From assembly GCA_029961685.1 (NCBI GenBank), contig JARWKL010000015.1, forward strand, positions 21,545,220 through 21,609,219: a DNA stretch of 64,000 nucleotides, given 5' to 3'. Positions 27,001-34,571 of the stretch are shown in pieces. The stretch comes from Aristolochia californica (Eukaryota; Streptophyta; Magnoliopsida; Piperales; Aristolochiaceae). A program made the position numbers and the translations under genes. Below the pieces are notes generated by a model that was given only the letters and a program-made list of their open reading frames with translations, ran no database searches and was not told the DNA's origin. The stretch's first letter is position 1; each line of letters opens with the position of its first letter.

Positions 27001-30000
27001 CAGCGTCCTCCATTCCATAGCAGATTACTTTGGATGTGAAATTGCCAACCTACCTAGCAAATATTTCGGCCTCCCCCTGCTAGACAGCTCTCCAAAGAAG
27101 CACTGTTGGAGTCCAGTCATTGAAAAAAATGGAACACCGCCTTGCAACTTGGCAGGGTGAATTCCTCTCAAATATCGGCAAGCTTACTCTCATCAAGTCT
27201 TGTCTTCACGGCATCCCGAACTACTTTCTCTCCCTCTTCCATTGCCTCGTTGTTGTTGCTAGCCGACTAGAAAAAGCGCAGATTCCTCTGGGGAGGTCCC
27301 AACAGAGAACATAAATACCACCTACTGAGTTGTGTTGATGTGTGTCAACCTCTTCACCTTGGTGGCTTGGCATTAGAAGTATCTCCGGCACACATTCCAC
27401 TCTCCTACGCAAATGGATATGGAGGTTCAATTCTTCTCCCTCACTGATTTGGCGACCTCTGGTTGCTACAAAAGCTGGGCAGCGTGAGCGTTGGTGGTTG
27501 GGAGGTGGCAATCGTCATCGATTATCGCCAATTTGGAGGAAGATCTCCTTATCCTACCCAAATTTGCCTCCTTGATCAAATGCTACATTGGCAATGGGCA
27601 CGGGAGCAATTTCTGGTCTGATTGGTGGTTGGGCGACAAGCCGCTGGCTGTCTCCTTCAACCTCCTCATTGGTCTTTCCAACTGCCCCACTACTTCCATT
27701 GCTGAAATTTGGCAGCAATCTGGCAATTGGAATTTACAGTTTCGAAGGGAGCTCATGCACATAGAGGCCCTGGAAGCTTCAAATCTCCTTTCTGCTCTTG
27801 CTAGCGTGAAGATCAGACCAACTCATCTGGACTCCCTGCCCCAAAAGGGCCCTTCTCAGTTGCATCAGCATACAACATCCTCCACAGCAATGCTGCCCTT
27901 CGATTGGTTAACGTTTGAAAATACCATAAAACTATTAGTTGGAAAAATGTCTCCTGACTAGACTAGTCATTGTGGGAGGAACCAGCCCAGCCTTAACAAG
28001 GTACAAGAGCAAGGCATCTGTTCTGTTGAGCTTAGTTTAAGCATAGTTTCAGTTGTCCACTTTTCTCAAAAAAAAAAAAAAAAAAAAAAAAAAAGAGTTT
28101 CTGTTGTCCACATTAAAGGCCATTTGTCTGTTTGCTTATGTCTAAAAATGAAGGGATAATGAAAAAAATCCCACGTAAGTTAAAATTCAGAAAAAAATTG
28201 TAGTCATTAGTACAAAAAACACTCTTTAACTTCAGTTAGTCATTATCAAAGGCCAACTGTCTGTTTGCTTATATCTAAACATGAAGAGGGTTAATCAAAA
28301 TAATCCCACATAAGTTAAAATTTAGAGAGAAAAATTAGTCAATAGTACAAAGAAGACTCTTTAACTTCAGTCAGTCATTTTCTGATGGACTTGGGCACAT
28401 GTTTTACAACATATCAAATAAGGCAGTTATTCTATTAAGTCTAAAAGAATCCCTTAGCAACATCAAAACTTCTTACAAGTGAATTATGTAATTCCATGCA
28501 CAACTGCTTTGAAATGGCTTTTTTAAGCTCATCATGCAACAACGAAGCCTACACCCATCTACTAAAGTATAGAGATCTGAAATATACATACTAGTAGAAC
28601 TCACCGTTGCTACTTCTGCAGAGAAACGCTCCTCATAAATAACAGCAGTGTCTTTAGTTAAACACAGTTCCTACACTTGCACAATAATATAATTATATTT
28701 CTTGCTCTTTACAAACAAAAACACTAAGGGCAAGGTAAAGGAAAAATAGGTAATTGAATCTGAAAGTTTAATTAGAGCAAACCAAACCTCTTGTACAGAT
28801 GCCAATTTGTTTTCCAGTTCACATACTCTCTCTTTGTACCAATTTAAGGAGCTTGAACATTCATTGAACTGTCTCTCAACCTAATGGAACAAAAACCAGA
28901 AAGATTACTAGATTGCCAGAAAACCAGTTCCATTTCTCACATTTATGCTTCTCATTTTGTCACTAACATGAACATATAAAGCAATGAAAATAAGTATGTT
29001 ACTGCAGAATGCAAGCGCAAGGAGGAAAGGAGAGACAGACTGAAGAATGGACCAGACAGATTCAATTTTAATGGCAAACAGATGGCCCAAACCGCAGTCT
29101 CATTATATAAGGCATATACAACATAGCTAGGGGATATAGAAGACATAAAAACAAGTAGTAGACTCACATCAGCTAATTTTGCAGACATATCAGTCTCAAA
29201 TTCAGTATGGCTTTTGCGAAGCTCAATGAGGCTATTAACTTTGACAGCCAACTCGTCATTAAGCCAAACATTGTGCCTCTCAGTAAGTTCTTTCTCCTGA
29301 CAAACAAAGAAGTGACATCATATTAAGCATCCACTCGAAGTGCTGACACGCAAGCATTCAAAAGGTCTCAACAAGTCTAAAGTAATGCAACTACATGACA
29401 GTCAAGTGAATAAACACCAAAAGATAAAACATAAAGAGGTATTGTGAAACAAAAAGAAGGAGAAACAAGAACAGCTTCTCAAATGAAAAATAAGAAAAGT
29501 TCCCCCCGTTCCTAGATCTGTTAGAAGTAGAAAATAGTGAGACAGATACAGTGACACTAGACAGCGAGAACGAGACCTTTCATGCACACATTTGCTACTT
29601 TTTTCTGACAAGGGTTACTCGTAAGTTTAATCATAGTGTCTGAAATCTGACTCCCTAATGGAGAAAGGCAAATTAGTTTGGTTAAAAGACAGTTAGAGAA
29701 AAACCAATCAATGGAAGCTTCAAACACTTCCAGCTAACTGGAATGGATATTCACTACTTTTAATTGACACGTACAGAATTAAAGAAGCTTAGCTATTAGT
29801 TTACACTTGTCATATTTAAGACTCAAACCGCTGAATAATAAATAAATACATCAGAAATAACCTCTAGATGGCTCTTTCATTCATGTTAACTTCTATTTTT
29901 TTAAGGCTTTAGAGCAGAAAAATAAAACAGTCAACACTGCAATTGGAATTTTTTACAGACTAGTGCTTCAGGCTCTTTACTAGCTCCCTTTTATAAGTTA

Positions 30001-31708
30001 TTAAAAATTTGGAACACATGCTAATAAAGTTACTAGATATGGCTCAAGAAAAACAAAAACATCAGGCTAAGAAGATGAATTAATTGGCCTAAATGACATG
30101 CTTGACAATATGAAGAAGAGAACCAACTGCTGTCAGGAAAATATTCCAAGAAATCACACATGGAGGGAATGTTCAAATGGTCAGTAAAAGAAAATGTATG
30201 CACCTGGCAAAGACGAGCACGAGCAGCATGACAACGTGCAGATTCTGCCTCAATGTCACGTAACTTAGCCTCTTTTGAAGTAATCTCTTCTGACAAGGTA
30301 ACCTTCATCATAAAGCAAGAAAATGTGAAACATCCTTAGTGTGATATAAACCCATATAAGAAGGACAGGAAATAGAAACACTGAATAGATCTGAAGATTA
30401 CATTTAGATGCCTCCCAAGGCAACCACTCCATACCAAAAATAAAACAAAGTGAAGCTCCTGAAACTGTACAAGACCATAGAGAACTTGAACTCGCTTCTT
30501 CAGAACAACTCCTAAGGAGTATTAGGCTACTCGACCCCTACTTCTCCCCACTTCCAGTCTCCACAAGTATTTTCCTTAGCAGGGTATTTTCACTGAAATC
30601 ATTAAGTCTCCAGGGAAGACTATTCCTAAATTCATAAAATACCTCCAGAAGCAATTTCAGTGAGGTTTACATCAGTCTATTACTGGTATCTGATATCAAA
30701 CCCTAGTCTCATCCAACAAGAGAAGAGTTTGAGGAGCCTTTCTATTGAACCGAATAAGAGACTATTCGATGGCATCTATCGAGATGCACAATCTTGTGGA
30801 CTCTAAGCAGTAATTATTTTGACTTTGGCAGAGACGAAAGAGTAGCATTTGCAGACAATCATAACTAAACCACAGAGCAATTTGACTGCACTGCGTGATT
30901 GCTAGCAAAGCGAGCCAATTTGGGCTAACCAACTCGTTATGCAACTAACTTGTAGAGATCGCGGCAGCACCTTTCTAGAACACGTCTCAGTTTCTCAAAC
31001 TGTTAAAAAACATGTCAGCCTGAATTTCAAATATCACAGTCATCAGGCACGTACTTTCGCCCGTTCGAGATTATAGAAACCTAGCCCCTTGGAACAAACA
31101 AACAAAAAAAAAGCGCAAGCAACGAGAGATCCAAAACAGAGGCGAGAAAGCAATGAAAGCCGAAAACAACTCACAATTTTGTCCAAGTAGGTTTTAATGA
31201 GAGAATTCTTCTCTCCAATCTCCAAATCCTTCTGCTCCAACAGCTCCAACAACTGCCTCTTCGACTTCTGCAGCTCGGAGACCTCGACAGATAACCTCTC
31301 AAGCTCTCCATCCTTCTCAATCTGATACGGAACCCAAATCATTATAAAGAGATTATATAACCCACTTAGCACATCTTTTATTTGTCAAATATAATATCTT
31401 ACAGCTTTCAGGTAAGTCTGGTGCTTTTCCGCATGGGCCTCAGCGAGCTCAGACGCGCATTTTTCTAGAGCAGAAGAGAGAGAAAGGTTCTCCGACCGAA
31501 GATTGGCGAAGTTGGAAGAAAGAGATATGTACTTCTGCTCGAGGAGAGAGCAAGTTTGCTCGGCGGTAATCGATGACGCATCGGATTTTGCTTTCGCAGT
31601 TTCAAGCTGAATGAAAAGATCGCGTATGTACAAGTCGGCCTTCTCGGCTATCAGAGAGACGTCGCCGGAGTACCGGCTAAATTCTTCTTCAGAAAGAAAA
31701 AGCGGCAT
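4810..31708 (-). CDS. NUA: Nuclear-pore anchor NUA (TPR/Mlp nuclear basket protein), N-terminal part, exons 1-12
   Basis: Long coiled-coil protein of the nuclear basket. In Arabidopsis, NUA anchors the desumoylating protease ESD4 and acts in mRNA export and flowering time. Exons on the minus strand, each bounded by AG/GT: 31403-31708, 31175-31321, 30204-30302, 29168-29296, 28788-28880, 28605-28670, 19196-19285, 19014-19091, 18743-18867, 5865-5991, 5684-5776, 4810-4858. They join in frame to 467 codons plus one base. Start [16 protein letters not shown] is collinear with Arabidopsis NUA. Other landmarks are [68 protein letters not shown] and [11 protein letters not shown]. The family protein is about 2,090 residues, so about 22% is present and the rest lies left of position 1. 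Introns 6 (9.3 kb) and 9 (12.8 kb) are filled with transposons. No frameshift or stop was seen in any exon. Recognition is strong; whether the gene is complete beyond the window is unknown. Confidence 0.93.
5992..6526. other. NUA intron 9, unassigned part
   Basis: Intron sequence between exon 10 and a LINE. The phrase TTTCAGCTAGTCATTTTGTG near 6198 recurs as TTCAGCCAATCATTTTGTG near 6497, and a related phrase ends both units of the tandem repeat at 28112-28380. This suggests a shared decayed mobile sequence. No gene. Confidence 0.4.
6527..10190 (-). mobile_element. L1-like LINE, 5'-truncated, with RNase H and poly(A) end
   Basis: Read right to left: an endonuclease remnant (about 10150-9830), then RT (9459-8109; blocks [39 protein letters not shown] and MPCLASIC across frames), a zf-RVT region (about 7640-7420) and RNase H (6962-6594, with [11 protein letters not shown] and [15 protein letters not shown]). 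The element ends with AATAAAATTACCC and a T run on the plus strand at 6530-6549, its poly(A) tail. Many frame breaks make it inactive. It lies inside NUA intron 9 in the same sense as NUA. The 5' end falls inside the endonuclease domain, the usual result of incomplete target-primed reverse transcription. Confidence 0.9.
6594..6962 (-). pseudogene. LINE-encoded RNase H domain
   Basis: About 120 codons are open and carry the RNase H signatures of plant L1 elements: [25 protein letters not shown] and a C-terminal [12 protein letters not shown]. In intact elements the domain removes RNA from the RNA/DNA hybrid. Here it is part of a dead element and is not a host gene. Confidence 0.8.
10191..10620. 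other. AT-rich intron sequence, nothing recognised
   Basis: Between two LINE bodies. It contains T and A runs but no supported ORF or repeat pair beyond a short echo of GAAAACTTCTTAC at 10176 as GAAAATCTTCTTAC near 10213. Confidence 0.4.
10910..11260 (+). repeat. 5' LTR (351 bp) of the gene-carrying element
   Basis: Direct repeat partner of 14779-15116. Starts TGTTATGCACGC, ends GGACCATAACA. An AT-rich TATTTAAGG near 11066 is a plausible LTR TATA box. Confidence 0.92.
11263..11274 (+). promoter_or_regulatory. Primer binding site (initiator tRNA-Met)
   Basis: TGGTATCAGAGC, the canonical plant copia/TRIM minus-strand primer site, two bases after the LTR end. Confidence 0.9.
11880..12056 (+). 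other. Short open frame (58 codons) inside the LTR element
   Basis: Starts [18 protein letters not shown] and ends at a TAG just upstream of the GH3 fragment. It resembles no family I recognise. It could be a piece of a third captured transcript or the remains of a gag leader. The surrounding 11275-12095 interval has only short ORFs, one with a basic KKRRRRRKQ stretch (11433-11729), also unrecognised. Confidence 0.3.
12099..13045 (+). pseudogene. Captured family-3 glycoside hydrolase (beta-D-glucan exohydrolase) fragment
   Basis: Collinear with plant apoplastic exo-beta-glucanases, which trim cell-wall glucans. Blocks seen: [94 protein letters not shown] and [14 protein letters not shown] frameshift near 12270 splits GSV from GGDSVP. 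About 35-40 residues are missing between MPPYYDA and WQGVDRIT, and the usual S-D-W-x-G nucleophile motif reads DAWQG, so the catalytic Asp position is not preserved. The sequence is continuous with no intron and diverges after about 13045, before the C-terminal domain. The fragment is dead but still easily recognised. Confidence 0.85.
13046..13662 (+). other. Interior of LTR element: unrecognised frame and GCTGCTG-rich spacer
   Basis: The first 240 bases keep an open frame (13082-13288; [20 protein letters not shown], then [18 protein letters not shown]) that I cannot assign. It may be a third captured piece or element-specific. The following 350 bases are rich in GCTGCT/AGCAGC triplets and look like expanded low-complexity sequence linking the GH3 and glutamate synthase parts. 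Confidence 0.45.
13663..14345 (+). pseudogene. GLT1: Captured NADH-dependent glutamate synthase (NADH-GOGAT) fragment
   Basis: Matches the end of the glutamate synthase domain and the GXGXG beta-helix domain of plant NADH-GOGAT, the plastid enzyme that makes two glutamates from glutamine and 2-oxoglutarate. Seen: [108 protein letters not shown] and [29 protein letters not shown] and VVYPP fit the NADH form better than the ferredoxin form. Frameshifts near 13940 and 14245 break it. No introns are present across about 680 bp. The call is firm; isoform assignment is from remembered motifs. Confidence 0.87.
14346..14778 (+). other. 3' interior of LTR element with A18 run and polypurine tract
   Basis: An open frame (14356-14595; [20 protein letters not shown]) of unknown origin follows the glutamate synthase fragment, then an 18-nt A run at 14609-14626. 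The region ends with CTCCCAGGGGGAGTG (14761-14775), the probable polypurine tract, just before the 3' LTR. Confidence 0.5.
14779..15116 (+). repeat. 3' LTR (338 bp) of the gene-carrying element
   Basis: Pairs with 10910-11260 and lacks about 20 bp present in the 5' copy near 11110. Ends CCATAACA and is followed by the target duplication GTGTT at 15117-15121. Confidence 0.92.
15304..18034 (+). mobile_element. L1-like LINE (LINE C), internally deleted
   Basis: An ORF1-like region (about 15310-16540, broken frames) is followed by endonuclease pieces (17066-17430: [56 protein letters not shown]). The sequence then passes through a C29 run (17541-17569) straight into the end of an RNase H domain (about 17850-17945: [20 protein letters not shown]), a short 3' UTR with AATAAAATCACC and a poly(A) run at 18016-18034. 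Reverse transcriptase is absent, so it is a deletion derivative. A C13 run sits at 16523-16535 between ORF1 and the endonuclease. Confidence 0.85.
18035..18300 (-). mobile_element. LINE endonuclease fragment
   Basis: Minus-strand reading shows the GVYGPTR-like and ML-VGDF-like blocks of an L1 endonuclease in the opposite orientation to LINE C, directly after its poly(A) tail. Both ends are truncated. Confidence 0.5.
18301..18742. other. NUA intron 9, exon-proximal part, nothing recognised
   Basis: AT-rich sequence just downstream of the donor of exon 9. No ORF or repeat supported. Confidence 0.4.
19286..20709. other. NUA intron 6, unassigned part
   Basis: AT-rich intron sequence. A segment beginning TGTCACACCCCTCTCC near 20264 looks like the start of a gypsy-type LTR, but no matching end, primer site or second copy was found. 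No gene supported. Confidence 0.35.
20715..21060 (+). mobile_element. TRIM (miniature LTR retrotransposon), 346 bp
   Basis: Two 119-bp direct repeats (20715-20833 and 20942-21060; TGTTAAGGAATAG / TATTAAAGAATAG at the start, CCCAATTTAACA at the end) differ at about seven positions. The primer binding site TGGTATCAGAGC lies immediately after the first repeat (20834-20845) and a purine-rich CACGTGAGGGGGAG lies before the second. The perfect 5-bp target duplication GGTAG flanks it (20710-20714, 21061-21065). There is no coding capacity. It lies in NUA intron 6. Confidence 0.93.
21180..22375 (+). mobile_element. Decayed LINE 3' part with RNase H remnant
   Basis: A plus-strand frame around 21990-22240 reads [10 protein letters not shown], a stop, then [12 protein letters not shown], a stop, then [18 protein letters not shown], the RNase H of plant L1 elements with several stops. 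It ends with AATGAAATCACCATTCAG followed by an A-rich tail at about 22355-22375. The upstream part (21240-21700) is too decayed to assign with confidence. Confidence 0.6.
22500..28094 (+). mobile_element. L1-like LINE (LINE B), near full length but decayed, split by a younger LINE tail
   Basis: An ORF1 region with broken frames (about 22560-24540) is followed by an endonuclease starting [16 protein letters not shown] at 24665, then its C-terminal part (about 25130-25350). A nested insertion sits at 25561-25984. RT follows (about 26000-27160, with [12 protein letters not shown] and [13 protein letters not shown]; the YxDD box reads QYVDVT), then a zf-RVT region (about 27340-27960). A deletion joins this to a short 3' end and an A run at 28067-28094. 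It lies antisense to NUA in intron 6. C runs occur at 23284-23310 and 24638-24659. The 5' boundary is uncertain. Confidence 0.88.
25561..25984 (-). mobile_element. Short 5'-truncated LINE tail inserted in LINE B
   Basis: Only about 424 bp of a LINE 3' end: an RNase H stretch ([33 protein letters not shown]) and a T-rich terminus on the plus strand. It is flanked by a 16-bp target duplication with one mismatch, GGATAAGCTATCTATT (25545-25560) and GGATAAGCTCTCTATT (25985-26000), so the boundaries are certain. Confidence 0.92.
28045..28111. repeat. 16-bp repeat bracketing the A run of LINE B
   Basis: AGTTTCAGTTGTCCAC (28045-28060) recurs as AGTTTCTGTTGTCCAC (28096-28111) on the other side of a 28-nt A run. 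This is not the usual position of a target duplication, so a local duplication or a second small insertion is possible. Confidence 0.7.
28112..28380. repeat. Tandem repeat, two units of about 133 bp
   Basis: Unit 1 (28112-28244) and unit 2 (28245-28380) share GGCCATTTGTCTGTTTGC / GGCCAACTGTCTGTTTGC at the start and CTCTTTAACTTCAG at the end, with scattered substitutions. It lies in NUA intron 6, close to exon 6. Confidence 0.85.
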
Positions 31709-32146
31709 TGAGGAGGAGATGGAAGAAATTCTAAAGCGCGGGGAGCATAGATGTAGGGAGAGTAGAAAAGGCGCGATTCTGTAGGGGTGGAAGTACGCGA
31801 CCAGAGGGAAGCTGGAAGGGCTGTCACAGGAGTCGCGGTTTTTGGCGTTTTATTAATAAAATTGTTTATGATGCATTTTTACTTTTTTAAGATAGTTTTA
31901 TTTAACTTTTCTGTTAATAGATTAGGATAAATTTGAATTTCTAGTAACTTAATATATTATTTAGAAATTAATTTATTAAATTAAATATATAAAATTAAAT
32001 ATATTTAATCAAATGCTTACTTTCATAATACCTAAATATTTAATCGAATGGTTACTTTTATAATATCTTAATTCTCTGTTAGTAATTAAATATAATATTA
32101 AAATATAAAATTATATAAATACAAAATATGTAATTTTATTATATAA
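31709..32146. promoter_or_regulatory. NUA 5' flank, then AT-rich intergenic DNA
   Basis: About 140 bases upstream of the NUA start are GC-balanced and would hold the 5' UTR and core promoter. No clear TATA box was seen. From about 31850 the sequence becomes very AT-rich with no ORF. Confidence 0.4.
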
Positions 32147-33386
32147 ATGTATACAAAATTATATAATAAAAATACCTTCAAGGGAAGTGTATTATTGTTG
32201 GTTTATGTGGATGTTATTGTCATTATTGACAGTGATATAGACAGTATAAAAGAAGTCAAAGAAAATATATGCAAAGAATTCAAAATGAAGGATCTTGGAC
32301 TTTTGAAATATTTCTTGGGTATTAAGGTCTTCCAATAAAAGTATGAGATCTTATTATCCCATACAAAAGTATGTTCTTTATCTACTTGAGGACACAAAGA
32401 TGATGGGATATCGACCAACAAATACTCTTATGGATGCTAACACAAAGCTATGTGCAAGCTCTAGTGAAGATGTTGATATAAGTAAATATCAAAGACTTAT
32501 GAGAAAGTTTATTTACCTGATTAGATATATCATATGCAGTAAGTGTGGCTAATCAGTATATGCATAAACCACAACTTACTCATTGGCAAGCTCTGGAGAG
32601 GATACCGAGGTACTTAAAAGGAGCCCCATGGAAGATACTTCTTTATAAAAATCATGGTTACTTCAATATCAAAGGTTTTGTGAATACATATTGGGTTGGA
32701 TCACCTAATAAGAGAAAATACACATATAGGTATTGTATCTTAGTAGGAGGTAACTTTGTTACATAGAGAAGTAAAAAGTAAAATATTGTTACAATATCTA
32801 GTATAGAAGCAGAATACAAAGTTATAGCCCACACAATCAGTGAACTTCTATGGATAAAATATTTTCTTACTGAATTGGGTTGTCAGAATGGTTTTGTCCA
32901 CTCTTGTAGGCGGTAACTTTCCGCACCTAACAGATCGATCTTTTGAGTGTATTGGTTTGCCGCTGTCATGGTATTAGAGCTAGGTAAGCTACGTCCCGTG
33001 TTCGAATCCCGTGAAAGGCGGTCAAGAATGGGCGGGGTGGGTGTCAGAGTGGTTTCGTCCACTCTTTTAAGTAGTAGCTTTCTGCACCTAACAGATCAGT
33101 CTTTTTGGTGTATTGGCTAGCCGTTGTCATGGGCTTCTACAAAGAAGCCCATATAGAGCTATATTGTAACAACCAAACAACTATTCACATTACTTCAAAT
33201 CCGGTCTTCCATATTGCGACTTTATACTAGAGAAATTTAAAGCCAATATTTTATCTCTCAGACATATTTCATCCTAAGAACATATAGCAAATATACTTAC
33301 AAAGCCAATTACATCCAAAATTCAAACCACTATATGCAGTAAGCTGGGTATTTATGATATTTTCTCTCCCCCAGTTTGAGGGAGAG
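32147..33386 (+). mobile_element. Ty1/copia pol remnant (RT-RNase H), interrupted by a TRIM
   Basis: Plus-strand frames read LLLVYVDVIVIIDSD, MKDLGLLKYFLGIKV, YQRLMRKFIYLIRYI, ALERIPRYLKGAP, SSIEAEYKVIAHTISELLWIK and, after the nested TRIM, HIELYCNNQTTIHITSNPVFH. These are the copia RT end and RNase H with the YVDD box read as YVDV. A polypurine tract TTGAGGGAGAG at 33376-33386 precedes the LTR. The 5' two thirds of the element are missing. Confidence 0.85.
32881..33129 (+). mobile_element. Very small TRIM/SMART-like LTR element, 249 bp, nested in copia
   Basis: Two 88-bp LTRs (32881-32968 and 33042-33129; TGTCAGAATGG / TGTCAGAGTGG to GCTGTCA / GTTGTCA) flank a 73-bp interior. The interior is just a primer site TGGTATTAGAGC (32969-32980), a GTTCGAATCCC phrase resembling a tRNA B box, and a purine tract GGGCGGGGTGGG. 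The flanks TGGGT and TGGGC agree at 4 of 5 bases, and removing the element restores the copia RNase H frame. Confidence 0.87.
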
Positions 33387-33770
33387 TGTTGGAAGATAAG
33401 CTTATAGTAGTGGCATGATGTAAATTACTTTGATTTTTTCCCTTTTAACAAAATAATATAATAATGCATAGAAACCTTAAGTAAGCATCTATTTTTCTCT
33501 TAACAACATCATTTCATTGTGAAGAATAGAGACGTAATGTCAGATAGATGATGACATTATCATTGCAAAATGTTTGTAAAGCAGAATACACGTATTCTTT
33601 TAACCAGGTTTATATGATGTATCATTTCCATCAAGCTTAGAGGGAACTCAGTTAAATGATCAAGTTTGTCTCTGATAATCAAGAATCATTTAATAGATTG
33701 TGACCAACTCAACTAGTTTAACAACCCTTTAAAAGGAACTAATGTGATTTTCAAAAATTCATTTTTTTTC
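33387..33770 (+). repeat. 3' LTR region of the copia remnant (end uncertain)
   Basis: Begins TGTTGGAAGATAAG directly after the polypurine tract. No 5' partner exists in the window, so the right boundary is a guess. Confidence 0.45.
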
Positions 33771-34571
33771 TCTAGCCACGACTTCAAGTAAAACTAAAAT
33801 AATTGAGTATGTGAATAGATTGAGTGTCCTCATTGAAGGAGAAGAAGAAGAAGAAGAAGAAGAAGATTAGGGTTTGCCTTGGACGACTCCTTCTCCTTCA
33901 CCTTCTCCTCATTGAAGAAATAATGATATCTCTTTTTGTATCATTGATGCAGATCTTCTCTCCAACTCTGAGAAACTTAACACAGACTTCAAAGGCTATC
34001 TTTATGTGATTCTTCCTCAATGGTTGAGTAGGTCTTCAGGAGGAAGAATGTTAACGTTCAAAAGATATAAAACTCTTTAATTCAATGAAGTCACGTTCAC
34101 CGAGGACAGGGAAGTCTACATCCCCTCCTAATTGGTTTATTCAATAAGAAGAGCTCTAATTCAGGAAAGTAGACTTCTAGATAAAGTCCAAGTGCTAAAT
34201 TCTCAATGACTCAAGTTACCAATTTCCTTGAGTTTAAGCACATACAAAATGGGAGAAGAGACTACCCATTACATACAATTTTACAACACATTGAGATATG
34301 TGAGTTTTTCTTTAAGAGCTCTTTTTTATCCTGTGCAAGGATGTGAGCTCCTTATAAGAGATTATCCCTCAGAGAGCTTTGTAAGGGAGATCAAGGATAA
34401 GGGTTATCATCTTATATGTTGTACTACACGTATAAAAAAAAAAGATGAAGCATATAAAAGAGATAGAGAGAGAGAAAGCTATAAGAAACACAGCTGCATT
34501 CGTAGTTTCTTTTCTTACACATACTTTTCCTTCTTTCTTTATTTTCCTTTTCCAACATTTACAAGAAGCTG
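33771..34571. other. BTB gene 3' flank; GAA microsatellite
   Basis: A (GAA)n run of about 28 bp lies at 33838-33866. The rest is AT-rich and should contain the 3' UTR of the BTB gene in its last few hundred bases. ORFs here are short and unrecognised. Confidence 0.45.

Noticed and set aside
32960..33020. tRNA-like sequence (GTTCGAATCCC)
   Set aside because: No cloverleaf or complete A box; it lies in the interior of a TRIM and is explained better as part of that element.
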